Shown here piece after piece: positions 52,157 through 61,659 of a DNA stretch of 64,000 nt (position 1 is its first letter; the number at the start of each line of letters is the position of its first letter). Source of the DNA: Mycobacterium spongiae (lineage in GTDB: Bacteria > Actinomycetota > Actinomycetes > Mycobacteriales > Mycobacteriaceae); contig NZ_CP046600.1 in the NCBI RefSeq assembly GCF_018278905.1, positions 744,001-808,000 on the forward strand. Reading direction: 5' to 3'. The position numbers were made by a program, and so were the translations under genes. The notes beneath the pieces are model-generated. The model saw nothing but the letters and a program-made list of their open reading frames with translations, was not told the DNA's origin and made no database searches.

Positions 52157-52364
52157 GCGCCGCTCCTCCCCATCGCTGCGCTCTGCATCGTCGCCGGCGC
52201 GGTCATTAGCGCCGCTCCTGCGCATCGCTGCGCTCTGCATCGTCGCCGGCGCGGTCATTAGCGCCGCTCCTGCGCATCGCTGCGCTCTGCATCGTCGCCG
52301 GCGCGGTCATTAGCGCCGCTCCTGCGCATCGCTGCGCTCTGCATCGTCGCCGGCGCGGTCATGA
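52157..52364. repeat. MIRU minisatellite, four 52-bp copies, between sigK and rskA
   Basis: Copies begin at 52157, 52209, 52261 and 52313 (GCGCCGCTCC) and each ends GCGGTCATTA or a variant. Read on the coding strand they carry GATGCAGAGCGCAGCGATG and TAATGA, the features of mycobacterial interspersed repetitive units. The TCAT at each boundary keeps an ATGA-type stop/start arrangement with sigK and rskA. The first copy differs at two or three bases. Fifty-two is not a multiple of 3, so small frames inside it rotate. Confidence 0.93.
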
Positions 52365-52922
52365 CACGTCCAGGCAGTTGCGCAACCCCCGCAGCGCGTC
52401 GCGCATCCGGGACTTGACCGTGGACAAGTTGGCCGCCAAGCGTTGCGATACGTCGGCATACGTCAGCCCGCCGTAGTAGGCCATTTCGATGCATTGCCGC
52501 TGCGCATCGGTCAACGCGTCCAGACACTCGGTCACCCGGCGCCGCTCATCACCGGCGATGGCGGAGTCGGCGACGACGTCGCTGGCAGGATCAATATTGG
52601 CGACGGCGTACCGGGATTCCCGCTGCCCACCGGCTTGCTCGGCACGCACCCGATCGACAGCGCGTCGGTGGGACATGGTCAGCAGCCAGGCGAGGGCCGA
52701 ACCTTTTCCGGGGTCATAGACCGATGCTGTCCGCCACACCTCAAGATAGATCTCCTGGGTGGTTTCCTCGCTGTAGCCGGTATCACGTAGCACCCGTATC
52801 ACCAGTCCGTACACCCGGGCCTTGGTGTGATCGTAGAACGCGGCGAAGGCGTCGGTATCGCCGCTCGCAATGCGAAGCAGCAACGCGTCGAGGTCGTTGC
52901 TGCGCCGTGGCGGTCCGGTCAT
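52359..52922 (-). CDS. sigK: ECF sigma factor SigK
   Basis: Encodes 187 residues from ATG 52922, the same length as M. tuberculosis SigK. Region 2 (residues ~25-95, YDHTKARVYGLVIRVLRD and TTQEIYLEVWRTAS) and region 4 (~130-183, GGLTYADVSQRLAANLSTVKSRM in part) are complete. C133 and C183, which form the redox-active disulfide reported for the M. tuberculosis protein, are conserved. SigK drives mpt70/mpt83 and its own locus in M. tuberculosis. The start codon is canonical ATG, so the AUA start mutation that silences sigK expression in some BCG strains is absent. Confidence 0.97.
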   Translation of the reverse strand: MTGPPRRSNDLDALLLRIASGDTDAFAAFYDHTKARVYGLVIRVLRDTGYSEETTQEIYLEVWRTASVYDPGKGSALAWLLTMSHRRAVDRVRAEQAGGQRESRYAVANIDPASDVVADSAIAGDERRRVTECLDALTDAQRQCIEMAYYGGLTYADVSQRLAANLSTVKSRMRDALRGLRNCLDVS

Positions 52923-52970
52923 CGATCGGTAGCCTATCGCCACCGACGACCGTGGTTGGCACACCGGTGG

Positions 52971-53753
52971 TCATGGGCGCGCCCACTGCGGCGGTCGGGG
53001 TACGAAATACGCGGTCCGCCGCTGGTATTCGGCAAAGCCGGGACGACCGTTCATGTACTTCTCGGTCAGCCGAGCCCCACTGACATTCACCAGGAAGTAG
53101 GTCATGACCATTGGCGAGGCCACCGTCACCAGTGGCAACCAACCGTTGACGGTGATCAGCCACAGCCCCCACCAGACGCAGGCATCGCCGAAGTAGTTGG
53201 GGTGGCGCGTCCACGCCCAGAGGCCGCGGTCCATGACCTTGCCGCGGTTGGCCTGGTCGGATTTGAATGCCCGCAGCTGCCGGTCGCCCACCGCTTCGAA
53301 GGTGAGACCGACACCCCACAGGGCCAAACCCACGCCCGCGACCGCCAGGAGCGGCTTCGGTGTCGGCCCGGTGACCGCCGACAGCTGCAGTGGGAACGAG
53401 ATGAACAGGGTCAAAGACCCCTGCAGTACGAAGACCTTGCGCACCACCCGAGCGGTCGTGGCCCCGCGCAGCAGGTCGGCGTAGCGCGGATCTTCGCCCT
53501 TGCCGGCGGTCTTCCGGTATACGTGCCAGCTCAGGCGCAGGCCCCAAATCGAGACCAGTGCCAACAGCAGCCACCGGCGGGTGGGATCACCGTGACCGAG
53601 CAAGGCGCAAACAGCTGCGACCCCGACGAAGCCCAGGCCCCAGGCGACGTCGACGACGTTGTACCGGCCGATCCTCCTACCGATCACGAAGGCGGTCGAA
53701 TGCACGACTGCCAGTGCTAGGGCCGAGACGCCGGATACGGCAACGATATTCAC
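52971..53753 (-). CDS. DUF1295 membrane protein (Rv0446c homologue)
   Basis: Encodes 260 residues from a GTG that overlaps the ufaA1 stop (GTGA). It has six or seven membrane helices and ends with the steroid-reductase/isoprenylcysteine-methyltransferase-like block GLWAWTRHPNYFGDACVWWG and GARLTEKYMNGRPGFAEYQRRT. The family is DUF1295. A role in modifying a lipid together with the neighbouring UfaA1 is plausible, but the reaction is unknown. It lies 48 bases upstream of sigK in the SigK operon. Confidence 0.9.
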   Translation of the reverse strand: MNIVAVSGVSALALAVVHSTAFVIGRRIGRYNVVDVAWGLGFVGVAAVCALLGHGDPTRRWLLLALVSIWGLRLSWHVYRKTAGKGEDPRYADLLRGATTARVVRKVFVLQGSLTLFISFPLQLSAVTGPTPKPLLAVAGVGLALWGVGLTFEAVGDRQLRAFKSDQANRGKVMDRGLWAWTRHPNYFGDACVWWGLWLITVNGWLPLVTVASPMVMTYFLVNVSGARLTEKYMNGRPGFAEYQRRTAYFVPRPPQWARP

Positions 53754-55042
53754 GGGTTGGTCCTACATTCGAACGTCCATTGGTACACGTCGAGGTAGCC
53801 GGACCTGAACCCCGCCTCTGAGTAGGCCAGGTACAGCTCCCACATCCGTTGAAACACGTCATCGAAGCCCAAGTGCACCAACGCATCTCGTTTCTGAATG
53901 AACTGTTCCCGCCACAGCCGCAAAGTCTCGGCGTAATGCGGTCGCAGTGAGGCGGTATCGATTGTGCGCAAACCGGTCTGGCGTTCGGTGATTTCGACGA
54001 TGGCCTGTGTGGAAGGCAGCAGTCCACCGGGGAAGATGTACTTTTGCATCCACGTCTGGGTGTTGCGGGTGGCCTTCATTCGATGGTGCGGCATTGTGAT
54101 TGCCTGAATCGCTACGCGACCACCAGGCCTGACAAGGCGTTCGAGCGTTCCGAAGTATGTCGGCCACGAACGGTATCCCACTGCTTCGATCATCTCGACC
54201 GAGACAATGGCGTCGTAGCCGGTCCCAACCTGGGTGACGTCGCGGTAATCGCACAGGTCGATCTGAACCAAATGGGACAGGCCGGCCGCGGCAACGCGCT
54301 GACGCGCTAGCCGTTGCTGTTCTGTCGAGAGGGTCACCGACTGGACTTGGGCTCCCCGAGCCGCGGCCTGGATGCAGAGCTCGCCCCATCCGGTGCCGAT
54401 TTCCAGCACTCGGCTGCCATGCTCGACCCCGGCGGCGTCGAGAAGCCGGTCGATCTTGCGGCGTTGAGCTGCGGCCAAGTCGTGCCACGTTGCCGGCAAG
54501 TCGCTGAACAACGCAGACGAGTACGTCATCGTCTCGTCGAGAAACTCGGCGAACAGATCGTTGGACAGGTCATAGTGCTCGGCGACGTTGCGGCGGGCCT
54601 GATCTCGGCTGGGGTCCCGCCATATCGGCTGAAAGGCCGGCGCGATCGGTCGCAGCCAGTGCAGTGCTCGCGGCACCAGGTCGCCCACCGATTCGGCGAA
54701 CACCGTCAGCACTCCGGTCAGGTCATTCGATGACCATTCGCCGGCCATATAGGACTCGCCGAATCCGATGAGTCCATGGCGTCCGACCCGGCGCGCGAAC
54801 GCTTCCGGCTCGTGCAACACCAGGGTGGGGGACATCGGATTGTCGGCGCCAACCAGTGTTCCGTCGGGGTGGATCAGGCGAAGCGGCAGGCGGGCGGCGG
54901 CCCGATGCAGCAGCCCGCGGGCGATCGCGGCTGATGCCGTGGCGACCAGTCCGGACGGGACCTTGGCCACCGCGGGCCAGCGCTGCGAGTCTATTGCCGC
55001 GGAACGATTTTCGACGGTTCCTTGCAACGCCCGAGCGCTCAT
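53750..55042 (-). CDS. ufaA1: Cyclopropane-fatty-acyl-phospholipid synthase family protein UfaA1
   Basis: Encodes 430 residues from the ATG at 55042, which overlaps the Rv0448c-like stop (ATGA) and gives a length like that of Rv0447c. Longer in-frame starts run back into that gene. Seen are YDLSNDLF (~157-164), the SAM-binding motif LEIGTGWGE (~213-221), and the family blocks VSVEMIEAVG and QKYIFPGGLLPS. The M. tuberculosis homologue methylates oleate to give tuberculostearic acid precursors; similar SAM-dependent methylation of an unsaturated acyl chain is expected. The reductive step may involve neighbours such as the Rv0449c homologue (inference). Confidence 0.95.
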   Translation of the reverse strand: MSARALQGTVENRSAAIDSQRWPAVAKVPSGLVATASAAIARGLLHRAAARLPLRLIHPDGTLVGADNPMSPTLVLHEPEAFARRVGRHGLIGFGESYMAGEWSSNDLTGVLTVFAESVGDLVPRALHWLRPIAPAFQPIWRDPSRDQARRNVAEHYDLSNDLFAEFLDETMTYSSALFSDLPATWHDLAAAQRRKIDRLLDAAGVEHGSRVLEIGTGWGELCIQAAARGAQVQSVTLSTEQQRLARQRVAAAGLSHLVQIDLCDYRDVTQVGTGYDAIVSVEMIEAVGYRSWPTYFGTLERLVRPGGRVAIQAITMPHHRMKATRNTQTWMQKYIFPGGLLPSTQAIVEITERQTGLRTIDTASLRPHYAETLRLWREQFIQKRDALVHLGFDDVFQRMWELYLAYSEAGFRSGYLDVYQWTFECRTNP

Positions 55043-55782
55043 CGCGGTACTACCGGAAGTCGACGTAGCCATAACTTTATCCCCTGTATTCGGATACGAG
55101 CGGCCACCAACAATGGGGCCAGTGGTGAAATGAACTGCATAATCGCGACTTGGGTCCACGTCGCCGGCCGCAGGTCTCCGCGCAAATTGGCGATGAAGTC
55201 CGGGAAGGTGTTTTGGCGCTGTCGGTGCAGCGAAACGGTGACGTCGACTTCTTGGCCGGGTCGTGGTGCCCGCACCGAGTAGTAGCCGTCGACCTTATTA
55301 AACGGCGACACGTAGAACTTTTTGGCTGTCACGACAGGTAGATCTGCCGGGGGCAGCAAATAGGCGTGACGCCCGCCATAGGTGTTGTGCACCTCGGCCA
55401 CGACATGGCGCAGACGCCCGTCGCGGTCGTGACACCAAAAGACGCTCAACGGGTTGAAGACGTAGCCAATAACTCGGGCCTGCAGCAATGCGGTGATCTG
55501 CCCGTCGGGCATGGCGATGTCATGGTCGGCGAAGACGGCTTCCAGGCGGTCGCGCAGCGAAGCGTCGGTGGCAGACGACGGATCCTCAGAAGGAGGTTCA
55601 GCGAAATGATCATCGGGGTTGAACCGGGCGAACGGGCGAAGCCACCACGGGAGTGCAGGGAGTTCGTCGACGTCGATGTACCAGCTGTAGCTGCGGTATT
55701 CGAACGAGTGGTGTATCGGTGTGTGCCGGGAATGGGTAATTCTGGTGCGGTAGATCGCCGGTGTCGGCGCTTGCGTCAGCAT
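55039..55782 (-). CDS. DUF1365 protein (Rv0448c homologue)
   Basis: Encodes 247 residues from ATG 55782, which overlaps the upstream gene by seven bases. The family motif GYVFNPLSVFWCHD and the opening YRTRITHSRHTPIHHSFEY are typical of DUF1365. This family is regularly found between a flavin-dependent amine-oxidase-like gene and a cyclopropane-synthase-like gene, as here. A joint lipid-modifying pathway is therefore inferred. No catalytic residues are established. It is translationally coupled to ufaA1. Confidence 0.92.
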   Translation of the reverse strand: MLTQAPTPAIYRTRITHSRHTPIHHSFEYRSYSWYIDVDELPALPWWLRPFARFNPDDHFAEPPSEDPSSATDASLRDRLEAVFADHDIAMPDGQITALLQARVIGYVFNPLSVFWCHDRDGRLRHVVAEVHNTYGGRHAYLLPPADLPVVTAKKFYVSPFNKVDGYYSVRAPRPGQEVDVTVSLHRQRQNTFPDFIANLRGDLRPATWTQVAIMQFISPLAPLLVAARIRIQGIKLWLRRLPVVPR

Positions 55783-57119
55783 CCAACTACCGCCTTCGGA
55801 CGGGTAGTTGCGGGCCAGTCGGCGCCGAGTCGTCGGGCCGCGCGCAGTCCCGACGCGGCACCGTCTTCGTGGAATCCCCACCCGTGGTAGGCGCCGGCGA
55901 ATACCACACGATCGTCGTCGAGGGTCGGCAATAGGCGTTGGGCGGCAACCGATTCGGGCGTATACAACGGGTGGCTGTAGGTCATCTCGGCAATCACTGA
56001 CTGCGGATCGACGCGGTCATGTCCGCCGAGTGTCACCAGAAAGCGCCGGTCGCCGCTAATGCGCATGAGGCGGGTGACGTCATAGCTGACCACGACATGG
56101 TCCTTGTCCGGTGCCATTAGGTAATTCCAGGATGCCCTAGCTCGGCGGTGGCGAGGCAACACTGACTCGTCGGTGTGTAGCTGGGCGCGGTTGGTCGAGT
56201 AGGGAATCGCTCCCAGAACGGCACGCTCGGCCCGCGTTGGAACGTCGAGTAGCAGCAACGCCTGGTCGGGGTGAACGGCGACGACGGCCGCGTCAAAGAA
56301 CCGCGGCGTGTGGCTACCGGCTTGCACCAGCACGCCGCTGGGCACGCGCCGCAGCGAGTGCACGGGTGTTCGGGTCAATACCTCGTCGACCCCAGCCGCA
56401 ATGGCCTGCACGTAGTTGGCCGATCCACCGGTCACCGTGCGCCATCTCGGCGAGCCGAACACCGAGAGCATCCCGTGATGTTCGAGGAAGACGAAGAGAT
56501 ACCGGGCCGGATAACGCATGGCGTTGGCTCCGGCGCAGGACCACACCGCCGCGACCAGCGGTGTCATGAAGTGATCGATGAAGTACTGCGAGAAGCGGTG
56601 TCGATTGAGGAAGGCTTGCAGTGTCTCCAGGTTGTTTTGAGCAGCGTCGGTATCCTCGCTCAGCAGTCGAAGAGCGGCGCGGTGGAAGCGCAGGATCTCG
56701 CCAAGCATCCACAGATAGCGAGGCCGCAGGGATTGGCGGCAGGCGAACAGTCCCCCGATTCCCAGCGCACCGGCGTACTCGAGGCCAGTGTCGTCGGCTC
56801 GGACCGACATCGACATGTCCGACTCCTGGGTCGCCACGCCGAGTTCCTCGAACAAGCGACACAGCGTTGGATAGGTCCGGTCGTTGTGGACCAGGAAGGC
56901 CGAGTCGACGCCGACGACGTTCGTGCCCTCGGGGCCGGCACCGCTGTCCACATAGTGGGTGTGGGCGTGACCCCCGAGCCGTTCGTCGGCCTCATAGAGG
57001 GTGACGTGGTTGCGTCCCGACAGAACGTAGGCGGCAGTCAGGCCGGCCACACCGCTGCCAATAACGGCTACCGAGCGTCCCGTGGAACGCCAGGGCTGTA
57101 TCTGCTGCACACCAGTCAT
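55776..57119 (-). CDS. FAD/NAD(P)-binding amine-oxidase-like protein (Rv0449c homologue)
   Basis: Encodes 447 residues from the ATG. A Rossmann dinucleotide-binding motif is at ~20-36 (VAVIGSGVAGLTAAYVL), followed by YEADERLGGHAHTH. The C-terminal end (VVFAGAYHGWGFHEDGAASGL) is the FAD-binding closure of this family. It is probably a flavin-dependent oxidoreductase acting on a lipid with UfaA1. It is the first gene of the SigK operon. A SigK-type -10 element covers the first two bases of the ATG, so a leaderless start at GTG 57110 (three codons later) is more likely if that promoter is used. Confidence 0.92.
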   Translation of the reverse strand: MTGVQQIQPWRSTGRSVAVIGSGVAGLTAAYVLSGRNHVTLYEADERLGGHAHTHYVDSGAGPEGTNVVGVDSAFLVHNDRTYPTLCRLFEELGVATQESDMSMSVRADDTGLEYAGALGIGGLFACRQSLRPRYLWMLGEILRFHRAALRLLSEDTDAAQNNLETLQAFLNRHRFSQYFIDHFMTPLVAAVWSCAGANAMRYPARYLFVFLEHHGMLSVFGSPRWRTVTGGSANYVQAIAAGVDEVLTRTPVHSLRRVPSGVLVQAGSHTPRFFDAAVVAVHPDQALLLLDVPTRAERAVLGAIPYSTNRAQLHTDESVLPRHRRARASWNYLMAPDKDHVVVSYDVTRLMRISGDRRFLVTLGGHDRVDPQSVIAEMTYSHPLYTPESVAAQRLLPTLDDDRVVFAGAYHGWGFHEDGAASGLRAARRLGADWPATTRPKAVVGC

Positions 57120-57144
57120 TCGGAGCTGTGGACCCCTCGGATGG
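57118..57144 (-). promoter_or_regulatory. Candidate SigK promoter of the Rv0449c-rskA operon
   Basis: On the minus strand CCATCC (57139-57144) is followed after 15 bases by CCGAAT (57118-57123). Both hexamers equal the published SigK -35 and -10 consensus as I recall it. Position and orientation fit the head of the operon that includes sigK itself, as known in M. tuberculosis. Transcription would start near 57110, where a GTG is in frame with the gene. Confidence 0.8.
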
Positions 57145-57218
57145 CTATTCCGGCCGCGTGCGGTGGCGCGTGCGGCATCGGCCTGGAGATGGCCACGGGC
57201 GCTATCGGTCGGACCCTC

Positions 57219-60116
57219 CTATCGGTTGCCGCTCAACGCTAGGGACCGTTCCGCGGGCTGCGGTGCCAGATGCTCGGCCCGGGTTCTCGCGGGGCGCGAG
57301 CGCACGCGCATCGGCCACCAGAACCAGCGGCCCAGCAGAGCGGCGATGGACGGTGTCATGAATGCGCGCACGATCAAAGTGTCGAACAGCAGGCCCAGCC
57401 CAATGGTGGTGCCCACCTGTCCAATGACCCGCAGATCGCTGACGGCCATGGATGCCATGGTGAACGCAAACACCAGGCCCGCGTTCGTGACAACCTTGCC
57501 GGTACCGCCCATCGCCCGAATGATGCCGGTGTTGATCCCGGCGTGTATCTCCTGTTTGAACCGGGAAACCAACAGCAAGTTGTAGTCGGACCCCACCGCC
57601 AGGAGAACGATGATGGACATCGCAAGCACCAGCCAGTGCAATTGAATGCCGAGAATGTGTTGCCAAACCAGTACGGACAGGCCAAAGGACGCGCCCAGTG
57701 AAACAGCCACCGTACCCACGATTACCGTGGCAGCGACAAAGGCGCGGGTGAGGATCAGCATGATGATGAAAATTAGGCACATCGAAGCGATGCCGGCGAT
57801 CAAAAGGTCCCATTTGGCGCCGTCGGCGATGTCCTTGAACACTGCTCCGACGCCGGCTATGTAGATCTTCGAGTCCTCCAGCGGTGTTCCTTTCAGCGAT
57901 TCTTCGGCCGCGGTGAGTATTGGGTCGATGCTGGCGATGCCTTCAGGTGATGCGGGGTCGCCACGGTGCAAGATGATGAAACGGGCGGCATGTCCGTCTG
58001 CCGACAGGAACGAGCCCATGGCGCGCTGGAAGTCTTTGTTCTCGAAGACCTCGGGCGGAAGGTAGAACGAGTCGTCGTTCTTGGCCGCGTCGAAATCCTT
58101 GCCCATTGCTGTCGCGTTGTCGCTCAGCTCCTCCATCTGATCAAAGATCCCGGTCATCGTGCTGTGGAAGGTGAGAACCATGGCACGCATGTTCTCCATG
58201 CTGTCGATCATCGGCGGGAACGTCGCGACCATCTGCGGTGTGAGTCGATCCAGGTTGCTGATGTCGCCGATGAGGGCGGTGAGCTGTTCGTCGATCTGGT
58301 CGACCCCGTCCAGCGCGGTGAATACCGATCGCAGCGACCAGCAGATCGGAATGTCGTAGCAGTGTCTTTCCCAGTAGAAATAGCTGCGCAGCGGTCTCCA
58401 GAAGTCATCGAAGTCGGCGATGTTATTGCGTAGCTCATCGGTGATTTGCTGCATCTCTTCGGTGTCGAGAAGCATGTGGTGAGTGGTGTCGGAGAGTTGT
58501 GTCATCAAGCCCTGCATCCGGCGCATGAGTGCTGCCGTCCTGCCCATCTCGTCGGCTTGTTTGACCAAATCCTCCATTCGGTCACGCTGATACCGCAGGG
58601 TCTGTAGCTGACCAGCGTTTTGCATGCTGATCAGAAACGGTATTGACGTGTGATCCATGGTCGTCCCGTCTGGACGGGTTATTGCCTGCACTCGGGAGAC
58701 ACCTGGAACACGGAAGATGCCCTTGGCCAATCTGTCCAGGACCAGAAAGTCCGCGGAATTCCGCATATCATGATCCGACTCGATCATGAGGATCTCCGGC
58801 TTCAACCGGGCCTGAGAGAAATGACGATCCGCGGCCTCGAATCCTTGAATGGCGGGCGTGGATCTCGGCAGATACTCCCGGTCGTTGTAGCTGTTCTGGT
58901 ACCCGGGCAGGGTGAGCAGTCCTATCAGAGCGACAGCGATGGTCGCGGTCAGGACGGGCAGTGGCCAGCGAACCACCACGGTGCCGACTCGTCGCCAGCC
59001 ACGCACCTTGAGCAGGCGCTTGGGGTCGAATAGTCCGAACCGGCTGCCAACCGCGAGCACTGCTGGCCCGAGGGTGAGCGCGACTCCGACCGCGACCAGC
59101 ATCCCCACCGCGCAGGGTATGCCCAGGGTTTGGAAGTACGGCATCCGAGCGAAGCTCAGGCAAAAGGTCGCTCCGGCGATGGTCAGCCCGGAGCCCAAGA
59201 TGACGTGAGCGACCCCGCGGTACATGGTGTAGAAGGCGGTTTCTGGGTCCTCGCCGGCCTGCCGGGCCTCTTGGTAGCGCCCGATGACGAAAATTCCGTA
59301 GTCGGTACCGGCGGCGATTGCTAGCGACGTGAGCAGGCTGACCGCGAAGGTGGAAAGTCCGAACACCCGGGCTTGGCCGAGCAGCGCGACGGCTCCCCGT
59401 GCTGCCACCAATTCCATGCCGACCGTGGCCAGCAGCAGAACCACGGTGATGGGTGACCGGTAGACGAGCATCAGCATGATGAAAATCACGACGACGGTGG
59501 TCACGGTGATCTTGATCATGGATTTGTCGCCGCTCTCGTGCATATCCGAGACCAGAGCCGACGGTCCGGTGACGTAGGCGGTGACCCCGGGCGGCGTTGG
59601 CGTCTGTTCGACGATCTTGCGGACTGCTTCGACCGATTCGTTGGCTAGTGGCTCGCCTTGGTTACCGGCAAGATTCACCTGCACATAGACGGCCTTGCCA
59701 TCGTTGCTCTCCGCGCCGGCAGCCGTGAGCGGGTCGCCCCAGAAGTCCTCGATGTTGTACACATGCTTCGTGTCAGCCCGCAGCTTGTGAATCAGACGGT
59801 CGTAGTACTCGTGGGTATCGTCGCCGAGGGGATGGTCGCCCTCCAAGACGACCATCGCCACACTGTCGGATTCCCCTTCGTCAAATACCCGCGCCATGCG
59901 GCTCAATGCGATGTACGACGGCGCATCCTTGGGGCTCAGCGACACTGAACGCTCCTGGCCGACCGTTTCCAGTGGCGGGACGAACACCGTCAGCAGGACG
60001 CAAATTGCCAGCCAGCCAAGGATGATGGGCACGGCAAAGGCACGGATCATTCGCGCAATGAACGGCTTTTCGGGCTCGGTGCTGGCGGCTGGGTCGTTCG
60101 CGTAGGTGGTACTCAC
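57219..60116 (-). CDS. mmpL4: RND-family transporter MmpL4
   Basis: Encodes 965 residues from a GTG that overlaps the mmpS4 stop (GTGA). It is collinear with M. tuberculosis MmpL4. The N-terminal helix is followed by a periplasmic domain, then the first helix bundle ([15 protein letters not shown]). A second periplasmic domain contains two Cys around residues ~560-570 (HCYDIPICW). The second bundle holds [14 protein letters not shown] and ends [10 protein letters not shown]. In M. tuberculosis MmpS4/MmpL4 export mycobactin and carboxymycobactin. Proton-driven export of a siderophore or another lipid is expected. Both conserved Asp-Tyr pairs of the proton relay are present. Confidence 0.95.
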   Translation of the reverse strand: MSTTYANDPAASTEPEKPFIARMIRAFAVPIILGWLAICVLLTVFVPPLETVGQERSVSLSPKDAPSYIALSRMARVFDEGESDSVAMVVLEGDHPLGDDTHEYYDRLIHKLRADTKHVYNIEDFWGDPLTAAGAESNDGKAVYVQVNLAGNQGEPLANESVEAVRKIVEQTPTPPGVTAYVTGPSALVSDMHESGDKSMIKITVTTVVVIFIMLMLVYRSPITVVLLLATVGMELVAARGAVALLGQARVFGLSTFAVSLLTSLAIAAGTDYGIFVIGRYQEARQAGEDPETAFYTMYRGVAHVILGSGLTIAGATFCLSFARMPYFQTLGIPCAVGMLVAVGVALTLGPAVLAVGSRFGLFDPKRLLKVRGWRRVGTVVVRWPLPVLTATIAVALIGLLTLPGYQNSYNDREYLPRSTPAIQGFEAADRHFSQARLKPEILMIESDHDMRNSADFLVLDRLAKGIFRVPGVSRVQAITRPDGTTMDHTSIPFLISMQNAGQLQTLRYQRDRMEDLVKQADEMGRTAALMRRMQGLMTQLSDTTHHMLLDTEEMQQITDELRNNIADFDDFWRPLRSYFYWERHCYDIPICWSLRSVFTALDGVDQIDEQLTALIGDISNLDRLTPQMVATFPPMIDSMENMRAMVLTFHSTMTGIFDQMEELSDNATAMGKDFDAAKNDDSFYLPPEVFENKDFQRAMGSFLSADGHAARFIILHRGDPASPEGIASIDPILTAAEESLKGTPLEDSKIYIAGVGAVFKDIADGAKWDLLIAGIASMCLIFIIMLILTRAFVAATVIVGTVAVSLGASFGLSVLVWQHILGIQLHWLVLAMSIIVLLAVGSDYNLLLVSRFKQEIHAGINTGIIRAMGGTGKVVTNAGLVFAFTMASMAVSDLRVIGQVGTTIGLGLLFDTLIVRAFMTPSIAALLGRWFWWPMRVRSRPARTRAEHLAPQPAERSLALSGNR

Positions 60117-60535
60117 GCGGACTTCACCACGCAAAAGGTATAGGCGTTGACGTCGTTGGTAACTCTCTCCGCTTTGACGACGCCGTCCACGATGATACGG
60201 CAGCCAATGCTGTTGCTATTCCCTTGGGCCACAATGTTTCCCATCACTGCCGCTGCATTTGTCGTGATATCCAACGACCATGGCAAGACTGCTCCATCCA
60301 CACGCTGTGGCTCCGAGTTGACGTCGAAATAGCTGATGTCGGCGACGGTTCCAGGTGGTCCGAAGATCTCGTACGTCAGCTGTTTAGGGTTGAAGGGCTT
60401 GCGACCTTCCAGGTTGCTGTCGGAATACGACGCCCGCTTTTCCGAGCCGAAGTAACTGCGGATCCGGAACACAGTGAATCCCCCGACGACGACTACCGCC
60501 AGGATGACCAGTGGAATCCAAATCCGGGATAGCAA
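60113..60535 (-). CDS. mmpS4: Membrane protein MmpS4
   Basis: Encodes 140 residues from a TTG that matches the MLxRxWIPL start of the M. tuberculosis protein. One N-terminal membrane helix (~5-25) precedes a periplasmic beta domain ([34 protein letters not shown]). It is the accessory partner of MmpL4 in siderophore or lipid export. It overlaps mmpL4 by 4 bases. The start codon is weak, and about 370 bases of untranslated sequence separate it from the divergent TetR gene, leaving room for regulation. Confidence 0.95.
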   Translation of the reverse strand: MLSRIWIPLVILAVVVVGGFTVFRIRSYFGSEKRASYSDSNLEGRKPFNPKQLTYEIFGPPGTVADISYFDVNSEPQRVDGAVLPWSLDITTNAAAVMGNIVAQGNSNSIGCRIIVDGVVKAERVTNDVNAYTFCVVKSA

Positions 60536-60769
60536 CCTGAAAATCTTTGATCCCCTTCACCGGTTAGCACAGCTACGGCAAACGATACGCCGGCCCGTCG
60601 AGCCCTTTCTGGGCCTCTCCGAAGCCCTTTCGAACACGCTTCACTGCATCTCGTTCTTCTCGCCGCGTCGGACCCCACCGCGCTGGCGCCGACCGTGGCG
60701 GCGGCGGCAGGGCCACTTGCGAACATCGCCAGTCACCTCTCGCCAGGAGCGTCGTGGTGACGGCGCAAC

Positions 60770-60788
60770 CAAGGCTTGCCTAAGTAAA
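60770..60788. promoter_or_regulatory. Possible IdeR (iron) box upstream of mmpS4
   Basis: On the mmpS4 strand the sequence TTTACTTAGGCAAGCCTTG agrees with the IdeR consensus (TTAGGTTAGGCTAACCTAA) at 12 of 19 positions, including the TTAGGC and CCT cores. It is about 235 bases upstream of mmpS4. The site is weak, but the genes it would control are iron-linked in M. tuberculosis. Confidence 0.35.
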
Positions 60789-60849
60789 CCATGGCTCGAT
60801 AGTGGCCCGTCGGGAACTGTCACTCCTCTCCGTTGAGCATCTGAGTCTA

Positions 60850-60866
60850 ACGCATATCACGTGCGT
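60850..60866. promoter_or_regulatory. Inverted repeat, candidate TetR operator
   Basis: ACGCA, seven bases, TGCGT, about 45 bases upstream of the TetR coding region. A further TGCGTTA half-site follows at about 60912. Its position between a TetR gene and divergent transporter genes is where autoregulatory TetR operators usually lie. Confidence 0.5.
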
Positions 60867-60910
60867 AACAGGGGTTTGCAGTTTTGGCTTCTGCTCGCAA
60901 ATCACGCGCT

Positions 60911-61621
60911 GTGCGTTACCCTCTGGCGGTGGGGCAACTTGGCTTTCAACGCGCCCGCACCGAGGAAAACAAGCGCCAACGTGCGGCGGCACTGGTGGAA
61001 GCCGCGCGCTCGCTGGCCCTTGAGGACGGTGTTGCGTCGGTGACGTTGACCGCGGTCGCCGATCGTGCCGGAATTCACTACTCCGCAGTACGCCGCTACT
61101 TCACCTCGCACAAAGAGGTCCTCCTGCACCTCGCCGCCGAAGGCTGGGTGCGGTGGTCGGACACAGTGTGTGAGCAGTTGGGCGCAGCTGGCCCGATGTC
61201 CTCCTCGCGGGTCGCGGAAACGTTGGCCAACGGTTTGGCCGCCGACCCGCTGTTTTGTGACCTGCTGGCCAACCTTCATCTACACCTCGAACACGAGGTG
61301 GATGTGGACCGGGTTGTCGAGGTCAAACGCACTAGCACTGCCGCGGTGCTTGCTCTCGCGGCCGCGCTCGAGCAAGCGCTGCCGGCGCTCGGCCGTTCCG
61401 GCTCCTTCGACATCTTGTTGGCCGCGTACTCATTGGCGGCCACACTCTGGCAGATCGCCAACCCCCCAGAACGGCTCACCGATGCGTATGCCGAGGCTCC
61501 CGAGGTGCTCCCGCCGGAGTGGAATCTCGACTTTGCCGCCGCACTCACCCGACTACTGACGGCCACCTGCGCCGGCCTTATCTCCGAAGCGTCGTCGGCA
61601 GACTACGGTTTCACGTTATGA
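60911..61621 (+). CDS. TetR-family transcriptional regulator (Rv0452 homologue)
   Basis: Encodes about 236 residues from GTG 60911. TTG 60884 and GTG 60929 are alternatives, and none has a clear ribosome binding site. The TetR helix-turn-helix (LTAVADRAGIHYSAVRRYFTSHKEVLLHLA in outline) lies within residues ~38-75. A helical ligand-binding domain follows, ending AATLWQIANPPERL. It is divergent from mmpS4/mmpL4, which it probably regulates, as TetR proteins commonly do for adjacent MmpL systems. In M. tuberculosis PPE11 and Rv0454 come next; neither is present here. Confidence 0.88.
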   Translation: MRYPLAVGQLGFQRARTEENKRQRAAALVEAARSLALEDGVASVTLTAVADRAGIHYSAVRRYFTSHKEVLLHLAAEGWVRWSDTVCEQLGAAGPMSSSRVAETLANGLAADPLFCDLLANLHLHLEHEVDVDRVVEVKRTSTAAVLALAAALEQALPALGRSGSFDILLAAYSLAATLWQIANPPERLTDAYAEAPEVLPPEWNLDFAAALTRLLTATCAGLISEASSADYGFTL

Positions 61622-61659
61622 CCGGCCGTGCGTCGCGCGCTGGTCACCAGCTAGCTTGC

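Noticed and set aside
52098..52527. Small frames running through the sigK-rskA spacer
   Set aside because: They are produced by the 52-bp MIRU copies, and the frame rotates between copies.
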